This document shows positions 32,816-42,789 of a stretch of 64,000 nucleotides of DNA, piece after piece (the stretch's first letter is position 1; each line of letters begins with the position of its first letter). Position numbers and translations under genes: made by a program. The notes beneath the pieces were generated by a model. That model ran no database searches, had not been told where the DNA came from, and saw only the letters and a program-made list of their open reading frames with translations. This DNA comes from Actinernus sp. WN-2022 (Eukaryota > Cnidaria > Anthozoa > Actiniaria > Actinernidae), in contig JAOWCC010000577.1 in the NCBI GenBank assembly GCA_030867875.1, positions 89,571,740-89,635,739 of the forward strand. Direction: 5' to 3'.

Positions 32816-33018
32816 GTCAGCGGTGCAATTTGTTGCGCGCAATGTTGCCGAAGTAGAACTCGATCCCACTTCAGCAACATTGCCGGCAATCTTGCGTGCA
32901 ATGTTCTAGCGTAGAAATGTATGTCCGTACCTTTAAAGTCAGCAGAACGGTGTAAAAATATTGTTGTTATTACAATTATGACAGTTGGCCAAGAGAATAG
33001 TTTTGAATATGGGGCCCT

Positions 33019-33870
33019 GTGACTGTTTCTCGTTGTCTAAGTGGCCATGTGACTGTTTCTCGTTGTCTAAGTGGCCCTGCATGTGATTGGTTCTCGTTGT
33101 CTAAGTGGCCCTATGATTGGTTCTCGTTGTCTAAGTGGCCATGTGACTGGTTCTTGTTGTCTAAGTGGCCCTGTGATTGGTTCTCGTTGTCTAAGTGGCC
33201 CTATGATTGGTTCTCGTTGTCTAAGTGGCCATGTGACTGGTTCTCGTTGTCTAAGTGGCCCTATGATTGGTTCTCGTTGTCTAAGTGGCCCTATGATTGG
33301 TTCTCGTTGTCTAAGTGGCCCTATGATTGGTTCTCGTTGTCTAAGTGGCCATGTGACTGGTTCTTGTTGTCTAAGTGGCCCTGTGATTGGTTCTCGTTGT
33401 CTAAGTGGCCATGTGACTGGTTCTTGTTGTCTAAGTGGCCTTGTGATTGGTTCTTGTTGTCTAAGTGGCCCTGTGATTGGTTCTCGTTGTCTAAGTGGCC
33501 TTTTGACTGGTTCTTGTTGTCTAATTGGACCTGTGACTGGTTCTTGTTGTCTAATTGGCTCGTGATTGGTTCTTGTTGTCTAAGTAGCCCCGTGATTGGT
33601 TCTAGCTGTCTAAATGGTAGCCTGATTTTCAGAGGGTACGAGGTCGTCCGCTCACTTCCTCCCCCTCCCCATGAAAGTCTATGAAGTCCATCAGACGGGG
33701 AGGGGGAGGAAGTGAGCGGACGATCTCTGAAAATCAGGCTATCTAAATGGCCCCGTAATTGGTTTTCGTTGTGTAAGTGGTCCCGTGATTGGTTCTCGTT
33801 GTCTAAGTTGCCCTGTGACTGGTTCTCGTTGTCTAAGTGACCCTGTGATTGGTTCTCGTTGTCTATAAGT
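33019..33870 (+). repeat. minisatellite, 30-bp period, interrupted by a MITE
   Basis: About 19 units of GATTGGTTCTCGTTGTCTAA followed by GTGGCCCTGT precede a foldback insertion, and about four diverged units follow it. Thirty bases equal ten codons, so two plus-strand frames stay open as decapeptide repeats (WFSLSKWPCD). Most units contain ATTGG, the inverted CCAAT box. Direct repeats lack unique spacers, so this is not a CRISPR-like structure. Confidence 0.9.
33618..33741. mobile_element. 124-bp MITE with 9-bp duplication (Mutator-like)
   Basis: Termini TAGCCTGATTTTCAGAG and CTCTGAAAATCAGGCTA are perfect inverted repeats and the arms continue through GTCCGCTCACTTCCTCCCCC. TCTAAATGG flanks both ends directly. 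A 9-bp target duplication is typical for Mutator-like elements. It lies inside the 30-bp minisatellite. Confidence 0.85.
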
Positions 33871-34026
33871 GGCCCCTTGTTAAAATCTCATATGCAAGAG
33901 GCCTCTAAACGTTCTTCCTTTCCCCTATAATGTTCCTCCTGTCCCGATGCAGCTCTAACCAATAATTACTTAACATAAAATAACATATTTGAAGGATTAT
34001 AAAGACACTAACCTATTTGTGACGTC

Positions 34027-34170
34027 GTCAGAGATAAGAGACATATAAGGGGTGAAAGTTATAATTATCAGACTGTAATCGACACCATGGAATGTAAAGT
34101 GTCTAGTCTGTGAGTACGAAGTTTAGTTCTGGCGTACCTCAGCGAAGAAAGGGTGATCTCCTTGGAGTCG
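34027..34170 (+). repeat. 5' LTR remnant of outer BEL/Pao
   Basis: GTCAGAGATAAGAGACATAT, TATCAGACTGTAA and a GTGAGTACG word occur in the same order here and at 46131-46290. Ends are diverged, so the exact LTR borders cannot be set. Confidence 0.6.
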
Positions 34171-34199
34171 CATTTGAACAAGGAGGACGATATGATATA

Positions 34200-34735
34200 G
34201 ATCAAGTATCCCCCCGAGCGTGCTCAACCTACAAAGAGAGGTATGCTCGGTAAAGTCGGCCAGGTATTACGACCCCCTCGGCCTGGTCTCGCCCATGACA
34301 CTTTATGGTAAGCTACTGTACCGCGAAGCTTGTGAGCTGAAAGTTGCATGGGATGGACAACAACCAAGAGATCTAACGAAGAAATGGTTGCGTTGGTAGG
34401 AAGGACTTCCCTAAAATGTGAACCCATACACAACATCGATTTGCATTGTTTCGGAGGCGCGAGTGGCGAAGGAGTCTCTGCGGTTTTGTATGCTGTCGTG
34501 ACTGAACCCTCGGGTGTGGGCGTAGGATTAATAACAATCAGAGCAATATTTATATTACCATGCAAACAGGGCCTGACCATCCCGCGTCTAGAGCTCATCT
34601 CAGGACATATGGCCGTTCACTTGATTGTGAACGTGAGGAACGCACTGGAAAATTTCCGGTGGGTGTTGGCTAGACATCACTGTAGCTCTTCACTGGATCT
34701 GCATGGGCAAGAATCGAGGACATCATGGCTGCCGA
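34200..34735 (+). pseudogene. BEL/Pao RT end and RNase H remnant
   Basis: In shifting frames the sequence reads the BEL/Pao RT connection (YYDPLGLVSPMTLYGKLLYR) and RNase H (FGGASGEGVSAVLYAVV, then IPRLELISG). In the family the first RNase H motif is DAS; here Asp is Gly, which removes a catalytic residue. A frame change near 34380 separates the two parts. The RLEL motif is kept. The frame is cut after about 34735 by an insertion. Confidence 0.75.
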
Positions 34736-35715
34736 GCATGCGTAGTATGTGATTTCTTGCACTTTAAAAATGGCGTCGGTTATAAGAGATTGACTTGGAA
34801 ATAAGATAAAAGCGATATTTCCATACCTCGGTTAATACTTGTCCAATGTCTCCACGTCTCAAAACTTTTAACTCCATAATAGTTAGCACTGCTATGCAAC
34901 GTGAAGTGAATTAAAGCAGTAAAACCTCTGCAGAATTGCTCCAAAGTTCAGCATCTTAAGCTTCCATAACTGCCTCTTAATTAGCAAAAATGTCGCTATA
35001 TAGCCATGTTGACTTGTTCGAAGCACTGGTTCACTCTCTGAAAAGCCATCTCTCAACGTCCTATTTCGAAGTACGATAAATGATCAACATTTCCATGTAG
35101 TTTTAGCCCAATAAAACATGGCAGTCGTTCGGCAGAAATGCTCCAGATATTACAATAAATAGCAAAGGAAACCGACTTCCAGTAGAGTGAGTTTTGGAGT
35201 TTGAGTTGTCCAAATTGTGATTCCACTCGTGGTGTTTTCTTCCCCGAATTTCTAAGTAGTTCGTCGGCCATCTTGCTTTTCTTTAAACGAGAGAGACTGG
35301 GTTTTCAAACAATACTGAGTAGTTCATGAGATAATCAAAGCTGGGATGCCTGTGCCCGGGTACTTATTTCCCTCTGTATAAAGTGAGTAACGTTTTTTTT
35401 ACTCCAGCAATTAATGTATTGGAAAATCTTCTAAAACCAGAAAATCCTTATGGAAAAATAGCTTAAACTTTTGCGTTTCTTTCACTTTTATTTTGAACTA
35501 TTTATTTTTACCACAGGTATCCCATAAATACAGTATTTGGCTACCTGTGTTCTTTTTTGCACAATACCGGGGGAAATGCAGCTATTCCTGATAGAAACTG
35601 AAACTTCATCTCGTAAAGTAAAGATTGACACTTCATATTGTAAATTTAACTTATGGAGGTATGTTTCAATGAAGATATATGCGCCCGCTAGCCGTACCGC
35701 TGAACTGTCCTCGAT
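34736..35715. other. unclassified insertion in outer BEL/Pao pol
   Basis: The pol reading stops here and resumes at about 35716 with EAGEYKQFVSNR-type sequence, so roughly 1 kb is foreign. It includes ATGGCGTCGG and GATGGC-type words and CCACAGGTATCCC/GCCTGTGCCCGGG fragments resembling ends of the 61859-62829 element. No ORF, clear TIR or target duplication was found. Confidence 0.5.
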
Positions 35716-36111
35716 TTCTGGCCATGAGAGGCTGGAGAATACAAGCAGTTTGTCAGCAACCGTATTCTCAAGATCCAGCAGCGCTAGCTCAGAAGTGAAA
35801 GCCCTCGGAAGTCGCGGCGGAATTGCGGAGAGTGATGAACTGTGGTGGAAAGGGCCCAAGTGGCTGGCAGACCAGGAGTGCTGGCCGCGTAACATTGGGA
35901 GAAGCGTCACCACCGAGAGCCAGGCTGAAGCTAAAGTGACACGAAAGCTGTTGGCAGGAGCGCGTGTGGTGACGCATGACTGTGACATCCTACTGGACAA
36001 ATTCAGCCTGTGGAAAACCCTGAGAGTGTGTGCATGGATCTCGCAGTTCGAGGGCAACTCTCGAATAGACAATAGACAGAGAACCAAAAGACCTTTCACT
36101 ATGGAGGAGAT
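35716..36111 (+). pseudogene. BEL/Pao pol segment between RNase H and integrase
   Basis: Reads KQFVSNRILKIQQR in one frame and then GSRGGIAESDELWWKGPKWL and LRVCAWISQFEGNSR in another, the conserved linker of BEL/Pao pols. The ATG-started open frame of 194 codons through here is a chance extension upstream of the true segment. It ends at a GATAGATAGATAGAT run where the LINE begins. Confidence 0.8.
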
Positions 36112-36869
36112 AGATAGATAGATAGATTGCCCTTATTTAAACAGGATTATGATTAAAGCACATTAGGCTTATGGGGTCGTGTGTCTACTACTAAGAATAA
36201 TATAACTGTACATCTATTTACAATACTAAAAATTACTAAGAATACTTACAACTGTAATAAGTAAATAAACTTCAAATTACTAAATTGAACTTACTAATAA
36301 ATAATGATGCTAAGAGTACTACAGAGCTGCTAAAATGTTTTTCTAAAGTACAATACATTCATACTATAGGCCTCTGATCTGTTAATGAGTGGACTCACAA
36401 GTAAATGAAGTCATCACTCTTAAATCTAGTAGAAGAGGCAGATGTTGTGTTAAACTTGAACTGCTCAAACACCGCTAATTTATTTAAACCACACTCTAGA
36501 TCCTTATGTCCTGCATATACTATTGACTGATCGCTAGAAATAACACTATTCCATAAAACTGATCCACTATACTGAACTGAATGTTGAAGGAACTTAGTAT
36601 TAAAACGCGGTATTTCAAGGGAATCCGCTACTCTTAGATTATAACGGCTAGTCCTCTTAACTAATATTTGATCGCATAAAAAATCTGGTAACCTAGCGTG
36701 GAATGCCTTGTGCATTGTCTTAAACAATACAAGCTTATGATAAATACTGATTGAATACCAACTGGCAAGCTGCAGAGCATCTGCGGAAGATGTGTCTCTG
36801 AGGAGATTGTATATACTTTTTGCGGCTCTACTATGAAGCTTCTCAAGTGATGTAATATTATCCGAATTA

Positions 36870-37701
36870 CCTTATTGTAACTAATTTTCGCGGTTACTTA
36901 ATTTCGCGAGACTTTATTTTCGCGATTTCGCAAAAAAGTTGAGTTAAAGGGAACTAAATTTCGCGAAAATGAAGATCCACATTCTAATTTTTTCACAGCT
37001 TTGTGTTACATTTCAATTTAAAAATCGCCTACCCTTAACAAAACGAAACTAACATCATGATCGTTTATGACCAAAGTACAACTGTACGTCTTGTACACTC
37101 AAAAAAGATGCCTATTGACCAGGGGACATCACCGACCTTTAACAAAACGAACCTATTTAACATCATGATTGTTTAACATGACCATGCAAGCACAACTGTA
37201 CGTCATGTACACTCTGAGAAAAGGATGGTAGCTATTGCTCAAAATATTTACATCAATTCGATTGGAAATTCCTGTTCAAGTTATAGTTGAAATGGATGCT
37301 ACAACAAAGAACAGGGCAATACTGGAAAGGTATAAGCAGATCGTGATTGCCAAATACAAGGAGCCAGGTCAAGATGGCATGTTTGATGACTGCACAAAGG
37401 AGGTGCTTAAGGAACTTCTAGATGAAAACAGCGATAGCGATCCTGAGCTGGCAGTTGACTAAGAGGATAAAGAGAGTGTCGTTTCTTAGCTGATGCCATG
37501 CTGATTTTTCGGACTCTGGACTCTTAGACACGTTTTAGTTTATGCATACTCGTGTAAACGTTTGTTAAAGTTGACAAAAGACAAAAGGGTTTTACCGAAA
37601 GGCATTAAATTTCGCGTCGTTAATTTTCGCGGTATCTTTTATTCGCGGGACTTGAAGTTCGCGATTTGTTTTAAATCCCGCGAAAATTAGTTACAATAAG
37701 G
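36870..37701. mobile_element. 832-bp TIR element with TA duplication and a small ORF
   Basis: Ends CCTTATTGTAACTAATTTTC and GAAAATTAGTTACAATAAGG are perfect inverted repeats, flanked by TA on both sides. TTCGCG words repeat inside both arms. A TA duplication fits the Tc1/mariner/pogo superfamily. A short acidic-tailed ORF (listed separately) may be the remnant of its transposase. It sits in the LINE on the minus strand. Confidence 0.8.
37292..37462 (+). CDS. small ORF in TIR element, possible transposase C-terminus remnant
   Basis: From the ATG in GAAATGGATGCT, 56 codons run to TAA. The product is Lys/Glu-rich with MDATTKNRAILERYKQIVIA and ends FDDCTKEVLKELLDENSDSD with an acidic tail. Acidic C-termini occur in pogo/Tigger-type transposases, but no DDE or DNA-binding motif is present. 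The frame is open a little further upstream without a start. It is probably a relic; identity not recognised. Confidence 0.35.
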   Translation: MDATTKNRAILERYKQIVIAKYKEPGQDGMFDDCTKEVLKELLDENSDSDPELAVD

Positions 37702-37807
37702 TATAACAACTCCCCCACAACACCATGCCATAGTTCACCGAAGGCAGTATAACTGAGAAATAGAGTTTCTCTAGTACATGTTTTGGCAGAAATCTAGATC
37801 TTTTCAG

Positions 37808-38085
37808 TGTTAATTGAAGTATTTCATGTGGACTATGAACATTTGTGAACACCTTTAAGTTCAAAGCATTATTTATTTGTAAATTTCCTAGTTCGACTGT
37901 TTCTCGAACATTTTAGGCTTTTCCTTTCTATTCTTGATTTCCTGTGGAACATTTAGGTCTCACGTCACTGTACACTCATGTAAGAAACGGTTAATGTAAA
38001 TGCGACAAGAACTGGAAAAGGCCGTGTGACTATGTTTTCAAGGGTTTACAAAGTGAGCTATTTAAGGCGGTAGAGTTCAGGTAGC
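37808..38085 (+). repeat. 5' LTR of inner BEL/Pao
   Basis: Colinear with the 3' LTR through GTTCGACTGTTTCTCGAAC, CACGTCACTGTACAC and GGTTTACAAAGTGAGCTAT. A few indels (for example the missing TTTATGACGAAAG) show divergence. The last ~10 bases differ from the 3' copy. Confidence 0.85.
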
Positions 38086-38092
38086 GGAGTTT

Positions 38093-39703
38093 TTGCAAAG
38101 TAGGGGCAGCAGTACGTTAATAAAGTTTATTAATTACCAACTAAAGGAACTATCCAATAAACTGTCAGAGGGAAATAAAGAACTGAGTAGTGTTGTAAAT
38201 GAGACGGGCGCAGTGATCGAGAAGAAATGGATCGAGAAAATCACTGAAGAGGTTAATAGTGTAATGGATAAAACCCTAGAGCATTTGGGTAACCGCAAAG
38301 GCGAACCGTCCTCTGAAATCCAGTCACAATACAACGCCTCACGATCCCAGATATGCTCCATGGCGAGCAAACGACCCTCTCAAAGAGCATTAATAGATGC
38401 TACGAAGGCTGCACAGAAGGCTAAAGTGGATATATAATTGGCCGAGAAAAGGAGAGAAATACAGCTGCAGAGCGAAGAAGAGAGAAGAAAACTTAAGAAA
38501 TAGCAGCTTCTCCTTGACCAACCTCGAAGAGAGTTACAGATGAAAGTTCAGATGGACCTAGATCTGCAATAGGCACGTGCACAACACCAAATAGCTCAGG
38601 CTCAACTCGAAGCTGAACAAGACAGTATGAATGAAGAGCTTGGAGTTGACCGACAGCTTCCTATACAAGTTCCTGAATAGAGCCAAAATGAAAACTCCAC
38701 CGGTTTCTTCGCCAGTCTGTTCATTCCAACAATCAAGATAAAGACCGAGAACTAAGTTCACCATCAGCACAACGTGAAGTACGGGAATCAGCCGAACCCG
38801 TGGTGCAGTTGGCAAATGAGACACAACAGCCTAAGATAAAGTCCTTTGGCGGAAATATAAATACCTACCCAGCCTTCAGAGCCGCCTTCGTAAAATTAGA
38901 AAACGCAGATTCATATACATAGGATGGACTACAAGACATACTGCTAAATAATACTACAGGGAAGGCGGAGTCTGCACAACAAGGTGTCCTTTCCTGGTAG
39001 TGGAAACTACATTAAAGCGTGGGTAATTCTAAGAGAACGAATCGGAGACTCAACAGCTATAATACACGCTTATGATGTTGCTTTGAAGGTACATCCACAG
39101 GTCTCAGACAGAAGCGTGGACCTGCTCCTGTTCCTCTCAAACACAGTTGGAAGGCTTGTAAGTACCTTTCAGTCACTGGATCTAAAACACGAACTTAAAT
39201 CCAGCTGTTATACAAGAGAAGCACTATCTTAGTTTCCACCCTCGCTGAAAATCGGATGGATCCGTTATGAGAACCTAAACCCAGAAAAAACAAACCTTGA
39301 ATCACTAATGAAATGGATTCAAACGGCACAAGCACGCACGTGGGAACGCGCCTTTCTTGAATCGACTCAATTGCAAAGCAACACAAACCCAGCGTCAAAA
39401 CCGCCGCCAGCAAAGAGATCTTCTTTTGGCACCACTGCCAATAAAATTCAACGGGAAGCTTGTCCCTTTCACGAGGCTTCATAGCACTCAGTCAGTGAGT
39501 GTAGGATGTTCAAGAACCTAAATACAGAGGACGAAGGAAAGCTGGTCAGAGAAAGAAGACTGTGCTTCGGTTGTCTTGGCAAGCATTTTAAAAGAGACTG
39601 CAAGAAAGAAACCATATGCAATATTAACGGATGTCAACAATGGCATCATCTTCTTCTTCACGACGTGGTGTTGAAGCGCTCAACTAGGCAGCCAAAGCAT
39701 TAG
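38093..39703 (+). pseudogene. inner BEL/Pao gag remnant with CCHC knuckles
   Basis: A 114-codon open part encodes a charged helical region (LSNKLSEGNKELSSVV, then KAAQKAKVD), followed in the same direction by a Glu/Arg/Lys-rich coiled-coil stretch broken by stops. IKSFGGNINTYPAFRAAF near 38840 corresponds to the conserved gag block of BEL elements (DUF1759-like). Near 39540-39680 the frame reads CFGCLGKHFKRDC and then C-x4-C...HHLLLHD, the pair of zinc knuckles typical of BEL/Pao gag. At least five stops or shifts lie between these parts, so no capsid protein can be made. Confidence 0.75.
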
Positions 39704-39739
39704 AGGCTACTCCCACAACTGCTCCACCCCCGCCGGTAG

Positions 39740-40088
39740 TCGATATCAAGACCAACACAGCGTCTGTAACAGACCAATCATCACCAGAAGTGTTTGTAGG
39801 GAGGTTGATCACAAACAAAGCCGGTCGAATCGTGCACCAGATCGTTCCTGTAATCCTTTATGGTCCAAATAGTGAAGTTTCGCACACAGGCTCCGTTGGA
39901 TGGAGGATCGAATGCCACACTCCTTCAACAAGACATTGCAGAGGAGCTGGCATTTACGTGACCTACTAGTCAGCTAATTCTTGGTGTCACGAATTTCAAT
40001 GAAATAGTTGACTAGTTTGTCATAAAAAATCTCAAAAGTTTCAAGTGCTGGGAGGAGCAGCAAAGTATTCGCGCACAGTGCTAAGGGA
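39740..40088 (+). pseudogene. inner BEL/Pao protease-like region
   Basis: VGRLITNKAGRIVHQIVPVI and related sequence occupy the place of the BEL retropepsin (DUF1758-like). The expected DSG/DTG-type active site is not readable because the frame shifts near 39880. Stops follow. The region ends where a foldback is inserted. Confidence 0.5.
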
Positions 40089-40090
40089 CC

Positions 40091-40319
40091 GGACATTATT
40101 TAGCGGTAGGGGGGGGGGGGGGGGGGGGTGTACTAGATCTGCATTGTGGCTTGCCCAAACAATTGTGACCCTGCAGTTCTCTGGTCTCACAAAATAATGA
40201 CCCTCCCCTTAGATAAGCCTATAAATATATATAACCTATAAAAGGGAGCATAAAAAAATCATGACCCCCCCCCCCCCCCCCACTACAAATCTAGTAGCCC
40301 CCACCGATAAATAATGTCC
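40091..40319. mobile_element. G/C-run foldback inserted in inner BEL/Pao
   Basis: Ends GGACATTATTTAGCGG and CCGATAAATAATGTCC are inverted, followed inward by a ~18-base G run and a matching C run and TACTAGAT/ATCTAGTA. It splits the protease-RT border: the pol reading resumes directly after it with INNPDYGVDWSEE. No clear target duplication. Confidence 0.8.
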
Positions 40320-42460
40320 GTAAAGATCAACAATCCTGATTATGGCGTTGATTGGTCGGAAGAGAAGAGGCGTTTCGACCATCTAAAGGATTTGAATCTT
40401 CCACATATCGACACATCAAGTATAAGGTTAATTATCGGTGTCGATGCTTACTATTTACAAGTCCCGCTTGAGAAGAGGGAAGGACCCATTGGAACACCCA
40501 TAGCCATAAGGACAAAACTGGGCCGTTGGCTGGCATTTTCTCATTTGCCGTAAGAATAGGAAGAATCAATTCACGCGTGTCGTATGGAAGCAGAGCCAAC
40601 AATTAATCCTGAAGATGACGTTGATGGTCGTCAGCAGTCGAAACAGTGGATAGACATGGAAACTGTTCCCGTCCCTAAGAAGAAAGCTCATATTCGATCT
40701 AAAGAATCTCAGAAAGCCTACAAAATCTTAAAGACCACAACCAGGAGAATACCAAACAAAAGCGCCTTTGAGTCTGGGATTCTGTGGGAAGATGCTAATC
40801 CAGTCCTTTACAACAACAGAAAGGCAGCAGAGCACAACTTCAAGCTCTAGAGTTTAGACTTCAGAGATCCTCAACTAAAGGAGGTTCACCAAGCATCTAT
40901 TCAAAATGATGTGAAGTAGTTGGGCTAAATATGTTAGAAAGTTGACTAAAGAGGAAGTGGAATCTACAAACAGCCAGAAGGACAACTACCTGACTCATCA
41001 TCAAGTACGCCACCCGAAGGAACCAGAGAAAGTTGGCAAAGTCTATAACGCTGCTGCAAAATACAATGGAAAGAACTTGAATGATCACATCTTCACTTGC
41101 CCAGATCTCCTGACCTCTCTATTTGGTGTGCTACTTCGGTTTAGACAGAAATCTGTGACACTATGTTCCGCGGACATAAAAGACATGTTTCTGCAGATGC
41201 GAGTTACTCAACCCGATATGCCTGTCCTATGATTCTTATACAGAGATGCACAAGACAAAGAGCCAAAAGTCTATTAGTGCACGAGAAGACCCTTTGGAGA
41301 GCGCTCTGTACCTACTTGTGCAAACGTTGTTGTCAAAGTCAATGCAGAGGAACACCATGCAGGACAAATACCCTCAAGCTACAGAAGCACTTAGCGCAAT
41401 CTCTACGTTGATGACTCTATCGACTCAGTGGAAACCTAAGAAGAAGCCATTGCTCTGTACAACGATTTGATGGAGCTGATGAAACTTGGAGGATTTAATC
41501 TAACAAAATGGTTATTAAGTAACAGTGAAGCTGTGATCAATAACATTCCTAAGTTGGAAAGCGTTACAGTGAAAACCCTCAACAGTCAAACTGGGCTTCC
41601 AAATTCTCGTGCTTTGGGCATAACATAAAACGCTAATACGGACTACTTCCACATGTCACCTCAACAAAGGGAACGTGCGAAGACTTCCAGAGGTATTCTA
41701 AGCAAACTCGCATCAGTATGGGATCCACATGGATGGCTCAGCGCATTCACATCAGTGGACATATATTCTATCAATCAATATGCTTGGAAAAGCTTGTGTA
41801 AATGAGGAAATCGAAGAAAGCAAATTGAGATACTCGTCTTCTCTGATAGCTCACAGCAAGCCAGATGTGCAGTTGCTTATTTGAGTTTAAAATACGACGA
41901 TGGAAGAGTTGACAATTAATGTGTTGGCAGCTTCTAAACTCGGGTTGCTCCCCTAAAGAAGATGACTATACCACGCCTAGAGATTGATGCCGCGTGTATA
42001 GTTACTAAACTTGTTCTTACTCTCCGCGTCGATGAACTGGACTACGACATCAAGAAGATCGTTTTCTGGATCGATTCAGTGGTTGTGCTTTCTGCACTGG
42101 ATTTGGCAGCCAAGTAACAGATGCAAGGATTACGTGGCCCACCGCATTGTGGACATAATTGAATATATCGAAGTCTTGAAAGCCAACAAACAGCGCGAGA
42201 TCATACGCTATGTACCCACCTCATTCAATGTGGCTGATGCAGGAACACGTGGACTCTCACTTGCGTGCTGAGATGCTGCAACAGAGTACTTGGCAACGAG
42301 GACCTCACTTCCTTTCTCAGGCAGAAGACAGCTGGCCTGAAACACCTAACGAGGGGGAGAGAACAGAAGAGGAACAAGAGCTTCGCCAACGGTACAAATA
42401 AAGGCTACAAGTACAAACTGATAACAGTGTATTTGATCTCAGCCACTATTCAAGTTTTGA
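40320..42460 (+). pseudogene. inner BEL/Pao reverse transcriptase and RNase H
   Basis: The segment starts with the conserved linker NNPDYGVDWSEEKRRFDHLK and IIGVDAYYLQVPLEKREGP. RT palm sequence LCSADIKDMFLQMRV carries the first catalytic Asp, and NLYVDDSIDS near 41405 carries the YVDD pair. Further on SKLASVWDPHGWLSAF and TIPRLEIDAACIVTKLVLTL mark the connection and RNase H, and FNVADAGTRGL the pre-integrase linker. The open pieces are 60-96 codons long and lie in different frames, separated by stops. The catalytic residues seen are intact, so loss of function came from frame disruption. Confidence 0.8.
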
Positions 42461-42789
42461 TAAAGCTTTAAGAGTTGCAGGCTACGTGATGAAGTTTGTC
42501 AACTCCCTCAAGGAAAGAATCGCCACAGCAGATTCAACCGCCGCACACAGCGAAACAAGACACTTCAACGGATAATCTGAAACTCAACGTCAGTGAGTTA
42601 CATCAAGCAGAATGTATGCTTATTCAGCATGCTCAGTCCAAGTAATTCCAAGAGGAATTCAAGGCACTCAAAACGGGAAAGCCCTTATCAAGAAACTCAA
42701 GGTTAGAGCAAATGATTCCCAATATCGACAAAGATAGATTGCTCAGAGTTGAAGCCCGGATTCACGAAGCTCCTATCTCACACGATTCA

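Larger units (their letters stand above)
36112..37807 (-). mobile_element. 5'-truncated LINE in outer BEL/Pao, split by a TIR element
   Basis: On the minus strand a non-LTR pol C-terminal region ends at 36395, followed by about 270 bases of 3' UTR and a (GATA)n tail at 36112-36128. The 5' end is cut at 37807 where the inner BEL/Pao element begins. The TIR element 36870-37701 interrupts it. It belongs to the L2/CR1-like group on the basis of its tail domain; the exact clade is uncertain. Confidence 0.75.
36395..37807 (-). pseudogene. LINE ORF2 C-terminal part, split
   Basis: The frame reads RSRFLPKHVLEKLYFSVILP, then VNYGMVLWGSCYNSDN at the border of the inserted element. It continues as ITSLEKLHSRAAKSIYNL, RTSRYNLRVADSLEIPRFNT and VQYSGSVLWNSV. 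This is the region after the RT fingers/palm that follows the catalytic core in L2/CR1-like pols; no YADD box is included. Skipping the inserted element and one TA leaves the frame open from one side to the other, so the frame was intact when the insertion occurred. The copy is 5' truncated and cannot retrotranspose. Confidence 0.8.

Noticed and set aside
32479..32914. Three overlapping plus-strand open frames of 125-138 codons
   Set aside because: They are one 56-bp minisatellite read in three frames; peptides are identical in rotation and have no independent support.
33019..33684. 221- and 164-codon repeat proteins
   Set aside because: They arise from the 30-bp tandem repeat, two frames are open at once, and the longer one runs into an inserted MITE.
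33019..33870. CRISPR-like array
   Set aside because: The 30-bp units are contiguous direct repeats without unique spacers, in eukaryotic sequence.
35537..35715. Start of a 194-codon plus-strand protein
   Set aside because: Only the part after about 35790 matches pol; the upstream section is foreign insert that happens to be open.
35488..36099. 203-codon minus-strand ORF
   Set aside because: It is antisense to recognisable BEL/Pao pol sequence and has no features of its own.
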